Source: Cellulophaga sp. F20128
Lineage (GTDB): Bacteria; Bacteroidota; Bacteroidia; Flavobacteriales; Flavobacteriaceae
DNA length: 64,000 nucleotides
NCBI RefSeq assembly: GCF_023015805.1
Contig: NZ_JALKBA010000017.1
Span: 1 to 64,000, forward strand
Direction: 5' to 3'
A model generated the notes under the pieces. The model did not search any database. It worked only from the letters and a program-made list of their open reading frames with translations, and had not been told where the DNA came from. Of this stretch, positions 38,761 to 47,118 are shown one piece after another (within the stretch, counting starts at the first letter, position 1; every line of letters starts with the position of its first letter). The position numbers and the translations under genes are program-made.

Positions 38761-39867
38761 ATGAAAAAAACAAACCTTATATTACTATTTACGTTAATCA
38801 TATCGATTACTATAACCAATGCACAAAATACTCCTTCAGATTATTTACAAAAGTCTTGGAAAGATGTCGCCATAAAAATGCCATCAGATTGGTATGGCAC
38901 AAGTGAAGCTAAGTTAGTTGCAGAAAATGTTTTACTTGCACAAAAAGAAATTGGAGGATGGGAAAAAAACAAATCTTTTCACCAAAAATTTACTGAAAAA
39001 GAAAAACTAAACTACGCCAACAACACCTCTAAAATTGGAGCAACTTTTGATAACAACGCTACCATTACAGAACTTCTATTTTTAGCAAAGGTATATTCTC
39101 ACACAAAAGACGAACGCTATAAAAATGCCTTTAATAAAGGATTGAATTATATTATTATTTCCCAATATAAAAATGGTGGGTGGCCCCAGTTTTTCCCGGT
39201 ACGTACAGGAAGTACCTCCTACTCCGCACATATCACCTACAATGACAATGCAATGGTAAACATAATGAAGTTTCTAAAAACTGTTTTTTTAGAAAGCTCC
39301 GAAATAGCATCCCTACAAATAAATAAAACTACTATAGAAAAAACTCAGAAGGCTTTTAAAAAGGGAATTGAATGTTTTCTTAAAACACAAATAATTGTAA
39401 AGGGCACACCTACGGTGTGGTGTGCACAACATGACAAAAACACATTGGCTCCAGCAATGGCCAGAAGTTATGAATTAGCCTCCTTTAGCGGTGCTGAATC
39501 TGTTAACATTGTCTTGTTGTTGATGGAGGAAAAAAATCCATCAAAAGAAATTATAGCCTCAATAAATAGAGCCGTAACTTGGTTTAGAACACATAAAGTT
39601 GAAGGAATAAGGATAGAGACTGAAATTCAAAAAGACGGATTAAAGAATAGAATTGTGGTTGAAGATAAAAATGCACCCTCCCTATGGGGTCGGTTTTACG
39701 ATCTAAAAACAGAAAAACCATTTTTCTGTGACCGTGATGGGATTAAGAAAAATTCTCTGGCAGAAATTGGATACAATAGGAGAAATGGTTACAGCTGGTA
39801 TACAAATGCTCCAATAAAAATATTTTCAAAATATGACGAATGGAAGCAAAGAATCGCTACTAAATAA
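38761..39867 (+). CDS. Pectate lyase family PL10
   Basis: A 368-residue secreted protein (signal peptide ends TNAQ). It shows the PL10 pattern: WYGTSEAKLVAENVLLAQKEIGGWEKN, FDNNATITELLFLAKVY, QYKNGGWPQFFPVR, HITYNDNAMVNIMKFLK, VWCAQHD and ARSYELASFSGAESVNIVLLL. PL10 enzymes cleave polygalacturonate by beta-elimination with calcium. It is single-domain, with no carbohydrate-binding module. Second gene of the operon starting at 37917. Confidence 0.9.
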   Translation: MKKTNLILLFTLIISITITNAQNTPSDYLQKSWKDVAIKMPSDWYGTSEAKLVAENVLLAQKEIGGWEKNKSFHQKFTEKEKLNYANNTSKIGATFDNNATITELLFLAKVYSHTKDERYKNAFNKGLNYIIISQYKNGGWPQFFPVRTGSTSYSAHITYNDNAMVNIMKFLKTVFLESSEIASLQINKTTIEKTQKAFKKGIECFLKTQIIVKGTPTVWCAQHDKNTLAPAMARSYELASFSGAESVNIVLLLMEEKNPSKEIIASINRAVTWFRTHKVEGIRIETEIQKDGLKNRIVVEDKNAPSLWGRFYDLKTEKPFFCDRDGIKKNSLAEIGYNRRNGYSWYTNAPIKIFSKYDEWKQRIATK

Positions 39868-39917
39868 AAGTATTAAAAAGCCAAATTCACTAAAACAACT
39901 CCTAAAACCAAAAACTT

Positions 39918-41303
39918 ATGAAAACAACAACATTAAGTATTCTATCCGTTTTTTGCATTTTATGCATACATATGCAATCTTGCAAAAGCAACAAGCAGAA
40001 AGAAGAATTGTATTCAGTTGCAAAAAACCCGCCCAATTCCAATCTCCAACAATTGGCATTTCCAACAGCAGAAGGGTATGGAAAATATACTGTAGGCGGA
40101 CGGGGTGGCGATGTGTACGAAGTGACCAACCTTGAAGATTCAGGTGAAGGAAGTTTCCGTGCGGCATTAGAAGCCAAAGGACCTAGAACAGTAGTATTTA
40201 GGGTTTCGGGAACCATTACTGGGAATTATTCCATCAAAAATGACAACATTACCATTGCCGGGCAAACGGCTCCGGGTGATGGCATATGCATCAGAGGAAA
40301 TCTTTCTACAAGTGCCAACGATATAATCATTCGGTACATCCGAGTGCGGTGGGATCCAGCTATGGGTGAAAAAGACGCAATCGGTAGCAGGTATCATAAG
40401 AATATAATCTTTGACCATATTTCAGCAAGTTGGAGTACGGATGAGACTATGACACTTTACCATAATGAGAATACAACTGTTCAATGGAGCATAATTGCAC
40501 AAGCCTGTCCCAAAGGTACAACAGACTCACATCGATTTGGAGGTATTTGGGGTAACAATTACGCAACTTGGCATCATAACCTTATTGCACATAATGCCAG
40601 TCGTAATCCGCGCTGGGCTTCAGGCAGCGGATATAACGATTATAGAAACAATGTGATTTATAATTGGGAGTATGCAAGTAGTTATGGAGGTGAAGCACAC
40701 CAGGTAGGTGATAGACGCACCCCGCCCATTGAACATTCTACGATTAATATGATTGCAAATTACTACAAACCTGGACCAGCAACCCAATTAAAAGTAAGGA
40801 GTCGTATTGTAGCTCCTTCATCACGAAACGGAGATGCTGATGCGGGTCAATGGTGGGTTTCCGATAATTTTATGGAAGGAAGTACCTCAGTTACTGCTAA
40901 TAATTTGTTGGGGGTAACAAAAACAAGTTCTGCATATAGACTAGATGAACCATGGTCGGCAATGAAGATTAATCAGCAAACTGCTGAAGAAGCCTATCAA
41001 TCTGTTCTTAAAGGTGCAGGATGTTCATTACCCACACGTGATAAGGTAGATACAGATATTATTGATGATGTACGTAAAGGAACAGCAAAATATGGTAAAA
41101 ATGGTATTATTGATAGTCCCAGCGATGTTGGTGGATGGCCAATCCTAAAAAGTACCACTGCTCCTATTGACACAGATCATGATGGTATGCCTGATGTTTG
41201 GGAAATAAAAAACAAACTCAATCCAAAAGATGCTAAGGATAGAAATACTATTGGAAATGACGGTTATACAATGTTAGAGGTATATTTGAATAGTATAAAA
41301 TAA
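39918..41303 (+). CDS. Pectate lyase family PL1
   Basis: A 461-residue protein with a signal peptide that may end in a lipobox-like MQSC. The beta-helix core begins AFPTAEGYGKYTVGGRGG and has YEVTNLEDSGEGSFRAALE, IAGQTAPGDGICIRG, IIRYIRVRWD, IFDHISASWSTDETM and HHNLIAHNASRNPRW, all standard for Bacteroidota PL1 enzymes. The C-terminal DTDHDGMPDVWE is a calcium-binding thrombospondin type 3-like segment. It follows PL10 by 50 bases and is the last gene of the unit. Confidence 0.9.
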   Translation: MKTTTLSILSVFCILCIHMQSCKSNKQKEELYSVAKNPPNSNLQQLAFPTAEGYGKYTVGGRGGDVYEVTNLEDSGEGSFRAALEAKGPRTVVFRVSGTITGNYSIKNDNITIAGQTAPGDGICIRGNLSTSANDIIIRYIRVRWDPAMGEKDAIGSRYHKNIIFDHISASWSTDETMTLYHNENTTVQWSIIAQACPKGTTDSHRFGGIWGNNYATWHHNLIAHNASRNPRWASGSGYNDYRNNVIYNWEYASSYGGEAHQVGDRRTPPIEHSTINMIANYYKPGPATQLKVRSRIVAPSSRNGDADAGQWWVSDNFMEGSTSVTANNLLGVTKTSSAYRLDEPWSAMKINQQTAEEAYQSVLKGAGCSLPTRDKVDTDIIDDVRKGTAKYGKNGIIDSPSDVGGWPILKSTTAPIDTDHDGMPDVWEIKNKLNPKDAKDRNTIGNDGYTMLEVYLNSIK

Positions 41304-41363
41304 ACATTCATAGCAACCAGAGTTCCGATTTCCAAACACATTTCAATATAAATTCAAAATAAT

Positions 41364-41395
41364 GGGCTATTCAATACATTAGTTGAGAATAGCCC
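41364..41395. repeat. Inverted repeat after PL1
   Basis: GGGCTATTC at 41364-41372 pairs with GAATAGCCC at 41387-41395, and the pairing extends inward with AA/TT around a two-base bulge. It may mark the 3' end of the pectate lyase mRNA. It is followed by A residues, not T, on the plus strand, so it is not a classical terminator for the lyase genes. Confidence 0.5.
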
Positions 41396-41635
41396 AAAAA
41401 AGTATCCCAGCTTACAATACAGTGGTAGTATGAGACAGAAGTGGAGATTGTTCTTAACTACAATATTGTTATTTTCATACTACAAAACACCTAATGTTAT
41501 GAACAACAAAATATCCATGGAATCTACAAATAATATTTGAAATTGCCCCGTAGTTACTATTATGTATAATTTATGCTTGGTGAATTGAAACAATCAGGTC
41601 CTTATAAAAATTAATCACTAAAAATATTGTCCTAC

Positions 41636-41858
41636 TCACTGAACAATTAAGCTGACATATTCATGACTATTTAAAATAACATTTTCAAGAGAAGAAGTTT
41701 TTAAATCTATTCCCTGATCCAATCCTGGCCCTCTAAAATAACTTTCTAAAAAGGAGTATAGCCATTAATTACAGGAAAATTATTAACGTATAGATAGATA
41801 TAGCTGTATGGCCAGGGTGTAATCCTTCCACCCCATCTCCCCTAGCAATAGGTTTCAT
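41636..41858 (-). pseudogene. Frameshifted C-terminal remnant of an unidentified gene
   Basis: Reading leftwards, three overlapping frame segments join into one protein-like string: ARGDGVEG.HPGHTAISIY, then NNFPVINGYTPF, then ESYFRGPGLDQGIDL and LENVILNSHEYVSL, with a TGA at 41638-41636. Each join needs a one- or two-base shift. The composition is that of coding sequence, unlike the surrounding AT-rich spacer. I do not recognise the family. It appears to be the decayed 3' end of a gene once encoded opposite to its neighbours. Confidence 0.45.
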
Positions 41859-41963
41859 CTAAGACATCAGATATCAAATAAATAAAAATCGAATAGAAAA
41901 AGGTACAATCTTTTGTATCAGATGTGGATACTATAGTACCTTTATGGATATTATATAATAGTT

Positions 41964-42737
41964 ATGAAAAATAAACCCAGGCCCTACGTATTAGCTGAAA
42001 CAAACTGGAAAACAGTTAAAGGAACGAAGTATTCCGTAGCGGTCTTACCATGGGGAGCTACAGAAGCACACAACTATCATTTGCCATATGCTACAGATAA
42101 CATTTTGGCAGAGAACGCAGCAATAGAAAGCGCAAGCTTGGCTTGGGAAAAGGGTGTAAAAGTAGTGGTATTACCTACTATTCCGTTTGGCGTTAATACG
42201 GGGCAAATGGATGTAAAGCTATGTATGAATTTAAACCCAAGTACCCAATACGCCATTTTAAAGGATACTGTAGCGGTTCTTAATGCCCATAACATCACTA
42301 AACTAGTGATTGTAAATGGCCATGGAGGCAACGATTTTAAACAAATCATAAGAGAATTAAGTGTAGCTTTTCCCAAGGTATTTGTATGTACCTTAAATTG
42401 GTGGGCTAGTTTAGACCCAAAAGCTTATTTTGATGAACCAGGGGATCACGCAGGTGAACTTGAAACCGCAGCAGTCATGCACTTAACTCCAGAATTGGTA
42501 TTACCCCTTTCTGAAGCGGGATCGGGATCTGCAAAGTCATTTAAAATAGAAGGCCTTAAACAAGGGTGGGTGAAAGCCCAACGCCAGTGGACCAAAGTAA
42601 CCCAAGATACCGGAGTTGGAAACCCTAAAGCAGCAACAAAAGAAAAAGGGAAGCTATTTTTTGACCTCTCAACAAAAAATATAGCTGCGTTTTTAGAAGA
42701 ATTGCATCAAACGGATTTGGAGGAATTTTACGAGTAA
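41964..42737 (+). CDS. Creatininase-family amidohydrolase
   Basis: A 257-residue cytoplasmic protein of the creatininase/MftE/ArfB-like family. The metal-binding motifs are all present: LPWGATEAHNYHLPYATD, IVNGHGGND and GDHAGELETA. Full length for the family. It precedes the sialidase-like gene by 19 bases, so the two are probably co-transcribed. Family members hydrolyse cyclic or linear amides including creatinine and formamides; with a sugar hydrolase next door the substrate could be an amide-bearing sugar derivative, but this is only inference. Confidence 0.85.
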   Translation: MKNKPRPYVLAETNWKTVKGTKYSVAVLPWGATEAHNYHLPYATDNILAENAAIESASLAWEKGVKVVVLPTIPFGVNTGQMDVKLCMNLNPSTQYAILKDTVAVLNAHNITKLVIVNGHGGNDFKQIIRELSVAFPKVFVCTLNWWASLDPKAYFDEPGDHAGELETAAVMHLTPELVLPLSEAGSGSAKSFKIEGLKQGWVKAQRQWTKVTQDTGVGNPKAATKEKGKLFFDLSTKNIAAFLEELHQTDLEEFYE

Positions 42738-42756
42738 GAACAACAAAATTTTAATA

Positions 42757-43917
42757 ATGGATATGAGAAAAATATTTATCGGGCTGTTTATTTGTACTAG
42801 CATCGTCCTACAGGGACAGACAGAAACCCATACAATTGCAGATGGGGTAATTGTTTATAAAGATTTATTTAATGCTGCAGTGGTAGATGGAGTCGCTTGC
42901 TTTAGAATTCCTGCAATCATCACTGCCTCTAATGGAGATCTCATTGCTGCCATAGATGAGCGCGTACCAGGCTGTGGCGATCTGAAGTGGAGTAAGGATA
43001 TCAATATTGTGATTAGAAGAAGTAATGACAATGGGAAGACATGGACCGCTATAGAAACCGTGGTAAATTTACCGTTTGGACAGTCGGCCTCCGACCCCTC
43101 TATGATCCTAGATCGGGACACTAAAGAAATATTCATGTTCTACAATTATATGGATTTAGACAAAGCGAAGGATGTATATTATTTTCAAATGGTTAAAAGT
43201 TCTGATAACGGTAAAACATGGACACAACCAGTAGATATCACGAGTCAGATTGCCAAAGAGGCATGGCATAACGATTTTAAATTTATTACTTCTGGCCGAG
43301 GAATACAAACCAGGAATGGAAAGCTCTTGCATACTATGGTAAATCTAAATAGCGGCCTCCATTTATTTGCCAGTGACGACCATGGAAAATCTTGGTATTT
43401 AATAGACACTCCTATTCAGCCAGCCGATGAATCTAAAGTTATAGAACTTGTGGATGGGACTTGGATGATTAATGCGCGCGTAAACAAGGCTGGGCTTCGC
43501 TATGTTCACCGTTCTTCAGACGAAGGCAAAACATGGACTACAACTGAAGAACCAGAACTAATAGACCCTGGTTGTAATGCCAGTATCATTAGATATACCG
43601 CTATTGAAGACGGATTTAAGAAAAATCGACTGCTGTTTTCAAATGCAAAAATGGAAAAAGGAAGAATGAATATGACGGTCCGTATTAGTTATGATGAAGG
43701 AATGACATGGTCTACCGGAAAAACCATCTATTCTGGAAGCGCAGCCTACTCTTCAATGACCGTTTTAAAAAATGGAGATATCGGCTTGTTTTTTGAGCAA
43801 GATGAGTATACTAAAAATCCTTATGTAAGCTTTTCCCTAAAATGGCTGACAGATGGACTGGATAAATGGAAAAAACCATCAAAGCGAAAGAAAAACGAAA
43901 TTATCTCAAATAAATAA
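42757..43917 (+). CDS. GH33-like exo-sialidase, secreted
   Basis: A 386-residue protein with signal peptide (ends VLQGQ). The N-terminal FRIP motif supplies an arginine (R50), and at least four Asp boxes are visible: SNDNGKTW, SSDNGKTW, SSDEGKTW and SYDEGMTW, plus a weaker ASDDHGKSW. This is the six-bladed GH33 sialidase fold. The length fits a catalytic domain alone. No sialic acid catabolic genes (nanA, nanE) are in the window, so the true substrate may be another nonulosonic acid such as Kdn or Kdo. Confidence 0.8.
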   Translation: MDMRKIFIGLFICTSIVLQGQTETHTIADGVIVYKDLFNAAVVDGVACFRIPAIITASNGDLIAAIDERVPGCGDLKWSKDINIVIRRSNDNGKTWTAIETVVNLPFGQSASDPSMILDRDTKEIFMFYNYMDLDKAKDVYYFQMVKSSDNGKTWTQPVDITSQIAKEAWHNDFKFITSGRGIQTRNGKLLHTMVNLNSGLHLFASDDHGKSWYLIDTPIQPADESKVIELVDGTWMINARVNKAGLRYVHRSSDEGKTWTTTEEPELIDPGCNASIIRYTAIEDGFKKNRLLFSNAKMEKGRMNMTVRISYDEGMTWSTGKTIYSGSAAYSSMTVLKNGDIGLFFEQDEYTKNPYVSFSLKWLTDGLDKWKKPSKRKKNEIISNK

Positions 43918-44452
43918 TTTGAGAAGAAAACAAAGAATGAGGTAAGTTCATAGCAAGGTGACTCTAAGTTAGATATCCGTAGATACGCTTCTATTCCCTG
44001 AAATAGTAAGGAGTTTCTTTAAGCTTTGGACAGCGGCTTGCAATTTATCAAAAAGGGGGCTAGGAACTATGAAGGGAAACACATTAAGGAATATCCTTGA
44101 TATCCAAGTATCCAATAGATCAAAATTGGCAACACAAAGCTGTTATTAGCACCCGTTGTTTTTCTAATAGACACCCCGATCCCCTAGATGTATAAACTTG
44201 CTTGTACAGAAAGTATATCTATGAGGTTAAAATATTTTTAAAGTCAAATATTTTAGTGTAAAATTGCATAATGCCCATCATTTATTTATAGTGCTGTAAA
44301 ACATTAAACCAATACTTTTTAAGTGAATAAAACGAGGAATACTAACAGCATAAAATGGAACAAACCTCCGTACATCATAGGATTAATATGCTATTTTTGG
44401 CAATTGACAAGTGCTATTATTCTACATTAATTAATCAAAATAAATTCAAAAA
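43918..44452. other. Intergenic region, possible coding debris
   Basis: 535 bases without an intact gene. Around 44020-44115 the plus strand gives a protein-like run containing LDSGLQFIKKGARNYEGK before stops, and the minus strand is open over a similar span. Neither matches anything I recognise. The right end must carry the promoter of the LrgA-like gene. Confidence 0.3.
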
Positions 44453-44791
44453 ATGTTTAAGGGCGTTTTATATATATTTTTATTCCTGGTCATTGGCGAA
44501 ATCATTGTCTACCTTTTTAACCTTTCAATAGCTGGCAATATTGTAGGTATGGTTGCCATTTTTATTGCATTAAAATTTAAAATTATTCAACTCAAAGATG
44601 TGAAACCAGCTTCTGACCAGTTTATAAAGTATATGGTTTTATTTTTTGTACCCTATGGCGTAGGTCTCATGGCCTTTTATGACATTCTAAAAATGCATTG
44701 GATTGCAATTGTTGTGGGTACGGTTCTAAGCACCATTCTAACACTTTATATTACTGCTATCGTTCTTCAAAAATTTGGCAAGAATGAGTGA
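44453..44791 (+). CDS. CidA/LrgA family protein
   Basis: A 112-residue membrane protein with four hydrophobic segments. It carries NIVGMVAIFIALKFKIIQLKDV and FFVPYGVGLM, matching the LrgA/CidA (UPF0299) family. These holin-like proteins work with LrgB partners in murein hydrolase control, and related systems transport pyruvate or glycolate. Its last bases overlap the LrgB gene by eight bases (ATGAGTGA), so the two are coupled. Confidence 0.85.
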   Translation: MFKGVLYIFLFLVIGEIIVYLFNLSIAGNIVGMVAIFIALKFKIIQLKDVKPASDQFIKYMVLFFVPYGVGLMAFYDILKMHWIAIVVGTVLSTILTLYITAIVLQKFGKNE

Positions 44792-45488
44792 AATTTATCA
44801 GCAACCCTTTTTTGGAATTTTTATTACACTTTTGGCTTTTCATTGGTCCAAAATCATAAGCCGGAAATTTAAATTTGTTCTCTTTAATCCTGTTTTACTT
44901 TCAGTAGTTTCCATTATTTGTTTTCTTGTCATTTTTAAAATTGATTTTGAAGCCTACAATATTGGAGGTCAATATTTAGGTTTTCTACTAGGACCAACTG
45001 TGGTAGCTCTAGGAGTTCTCTTTTATGAGAAATATGAGCAAATAAAAGCAAATATATGGCCTTTTGTATCTGCTGTATTGATCGGAGGCACTCTAAGTAT
45101 TATTTCTGTAAGCACTATAGCCCTTGTATTAGGTGCCCCTGAATTTATTATAAAATCCATAGCCCCAAAATCTGTTACAACTCCAATAGCATTAGAAATC
45201 TCTACTAGTATTGGCGGGGTTCCCTACATCACCGCCGGTATAGTGATAGCCGTGGGCATATTTGGAAATGCCTTTGGTCCAGCTATTTTACGTGCCTTGG
45301 GTATAAAGGACAAAAATGCCATTGGTGCTGCCTTGGGGACTGCTTCTCATGGTATTGGAACGGCTAGGGCACTAGATGAAGGAAAACTACCTGGAGCATA
45401 TGGTGGATTGGCCATGTGTATCAATGGGTTTTTAACAGCCATTTTTACACCCTATATCATAAATATAGTGTTTTCATTATTTTCTTAA
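44784..45488 (+). CDS. LrgB/CidB family protein
   Basis: A 234-residue membrane protein. The start is set at the ATG at 44784, inside the end of the LrgA gene, not at an upstream TTG. Motifs are YLGFLLGPTVVALGVLFYE, KSVTTPIALEIS, GNAFGPAILRALG and ALGTASHGIGTARALDEG, all diagnostic for LrgB. Plant relatives (PLGG1) move glycolate and glycerate, and bacterial CidAB/LrgAB pairs move pyruvate, so a role in organic-acid flux during sugar use is plausible. Confidence 0.9.
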   Translation: MSEIYQQPFFGIFITLLAFHWSKIISRKFKFVLFNPVLLSVVSIICFLVIFKIDFEAYNIGGQYLGFLLGPTVVALGVLFYEKYEQIKANIWPFVSAVLIGGTLSIISVSTIALVLGAPEFIIKSIAPKSVTTPIALEISTSIGGVPYITAGIVIAVGIFGNAFGPAILRALGIKDKNAIGAALGTASHGIGTARALDEGKLPGAYGGLAMCINGFLTAIFTPYIINIVFSLFS

Positions 45489-45706
45489 AATGACAATAGA
45501 ATACAACCATTTATGATTCGGAGCCGGTTTCATTAGAATGGTGTTAAAGTAGAGCAGCTGGTTCAGGGTTTAATGACGCCCTATACTAAATTATTGAATT
45601 TCTGTGTTGAATGTTTACTATTTTAGGATAGGGTAAAGCTTAAGAAAGTTAACGATTTGAGGGCATCTAATAAGTGTATATTTGACTAAGCATTAATCTA
45701 AAACTT

Positions 45707-46792
45707 ATGAATAAAAACAAGAAAATTCGCGTATTAGTAGTTGGTTGTGGTAATATGGGTGCATCCCATGCCATGTCCTATCACCTATCAAATGGATTTG
45801 ACATATGTGGTCTAGTATCAAGAGGAAATAGCAAGGTGGAATTGAACAAGAAATTAGGGGGTATTTATACGCTTTTCAATGATTTTGAAACTGCTTTGAA
45901 AGAGACGCAACCAGATGCTGTTAGTATTTCTACCTATCCAGATACCCACGAGAACTACGCTATTAAGGCCATAGAAATGGGGAGTCATGTTTTTGTAGAA
46001 AAACCCTTGGCCGATACAGTAGCTGGTGCAATGAGAGTAGCCGAGGCTGCCAAAAAATACCATAAAAAGTTGGTCGTTGGTTATATTCTTAGATACCATC
46101 CTTCTTGGGAGCGCTTTATTGCATTAAGCCACGGATTGGGTAAACCTTTGGTAATGCGAATGAACCTCAACCAACAAAGCCACGGGAGAATGTGGGATGT
46201 GCACCGCAATCTAATGGACAGCCTTAGCCCAATAGTGGATTGTGGTGTGCATTATATCGATGTTATGTGCCAAATGGCACGATCTAAACCAGTACAAGTA
46301 TCGGCCATTGGCGCAAGGTTGTCCAATGATATTCCTAAAGACAATTATAACTATGGCCAATTGCAGCTTCGCTTTGAAGATGGTTCCATAGGTTGGTATG
46401 AAGCTGGATGGGGACCTATGATTAGTGAAACGGCTTTTTTTATAAAAGATGTCATTGGTCCCAATGGATCGGTATCCATTGTAGCCAAGAAAGCAAGTGC
46501 TACAGGCAATTCAGATTCGGTAGATGCACATACAAAAACGGAATCGCTACATTGCCATTATGCCGAACTAGATGAAAACAATGCGTTTATTAAAGCGGAT
46601 CAATGGATTGATTTGGAAGATGAACCAGATCACCAGGAATTATGTAACCGGGAACAAGCTTTTTTCCTCAAGTCTATTCATGAAGATCTAGACCTTTCGG
46701 AATCTATAAACGATGCTATAAATAGTTTGCGGATTGCACTTGCATGTGATGCGTCTGTAAAAACGGGAAAACCAGTTGAACTATCCCTCTAA
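45707..46792 (+). CDS. Gfo/Idh/MocA family oxidoreductase
   Basis: A 361-residue cytoplasmic dehydrogenase. The Rossmann loop VVGCGNMGASHAMSY binds NAD(P), FVEKPLADT supplies the conserved lysine, and CGVHYIDVMCQMA the active-site histidine region. The family oxidises or reduces hydroxyls of sugars, inositols and derivatives. It stands alone, 218 bases after the LrgB gene. The substrate is unknown. Confidence 0.9.
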   Translation: MNKNKKIRVLVVGCGNMGASHAMSYHLSNGFDICGLVSRGNSKVELNKKLGGIYTLFNDFETALKETQPDAVSISTYPDTHENYAIKAIEMGSHVFVEKPLADTVAGAMRVAEAAKKYHKKLVVGYILRYHPSWERFIALSHGLGKPLVMRMNLNQQSHGRMWDVHRNLMDSLSPIVDCGVHYIDVMCQMARSKPVQVSAIGARLSNDIPKDNYNYGQLQLRFEDGSIGWYEAGWGPMISETAFFIKDVIGPNGSVSIVAKKASATGNSDSVDAHTKTESLHCHYAELDENNAFIKADQWIDLEDEPDHQELCNREQAFFLKSIHEDLDLSESINDAINSLRIALACDASVKTGKPVELSL

Positions 46793-46866
46793 CCTAAATT
46801 AATGCCCAGAAACTCACTTCTTTCTTCGCCACCAAACTTTAAAACTTAAATCCTTCTACGCATTTA

Positions 46867-47061
46867 ATTGACATAAAAATAAAAAATCACAGAATTAAAC
46901 TTGCAATACTAAGCGTCATACTACTTTTTGTAATCCGTGTTGCTTTAGATTTTAGTAGTCCTAAAAATAGTGATAATCATGTAATCCTAACCATACCCAT
47001 AAAAATTCTAAAACAAAATTGGGGTGCTCTTTTGATACGATTTTTAATAGGGCAAAAATAA
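46867..47061 (+). pseudogene. Small membrane-protein ORF lacking a normal start codon
   Basis: A 64-codon frame reads IKIKNHRIKLAILSVILLFV, a likely membrane helix, then RVALDFSSPKN, VILTIPIKILKQNWGALLIR and FLIGQK before a TAA at 47059-47061. The pattern looks like a genuine small inner-membrane protein, but no ATG, GTG or TTG precedes the helix; the upstream stop is at 46840-46842. Either it starts at a rare ATT/ATA codon, or the start has mutated and it is decaying. I do not recognise it. Confidence 0.4.
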
Positions 47062-47118
47062 TATCATTTAATATCTAATTTGGCTTTAATTTTGCTAGAT
47101 TATAGTATATTAAGTCGT

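Larger units (their letters stand above)
41304..41963. other. Intergenic region with hairpin and gene debris
   Basis: 660 bases after the PL1 gene. It contains a strong inverted repeat at 41364-41395 and, on the minus strand, a frameshifted coding remnant ending at 41636. The right third (41870-41963) holds the promoter of the creatininase-like gene; no boxes are clear. Confidence 0.45.

Noticed and set aside
39833-40216. ORFs of 83-104 codons around the start of PL1 in other frames
   Set aside because: They overlap the signal peptide and conserved beta-helix of the PL1 gene, which is strongly supported.
41364-41400. Hairpin as an intrinsic terminator for PL1
   Set aside because: The run after the stem is A-rich on the plus strand, so it lacks the U tract; kept only as an inverted repeat.
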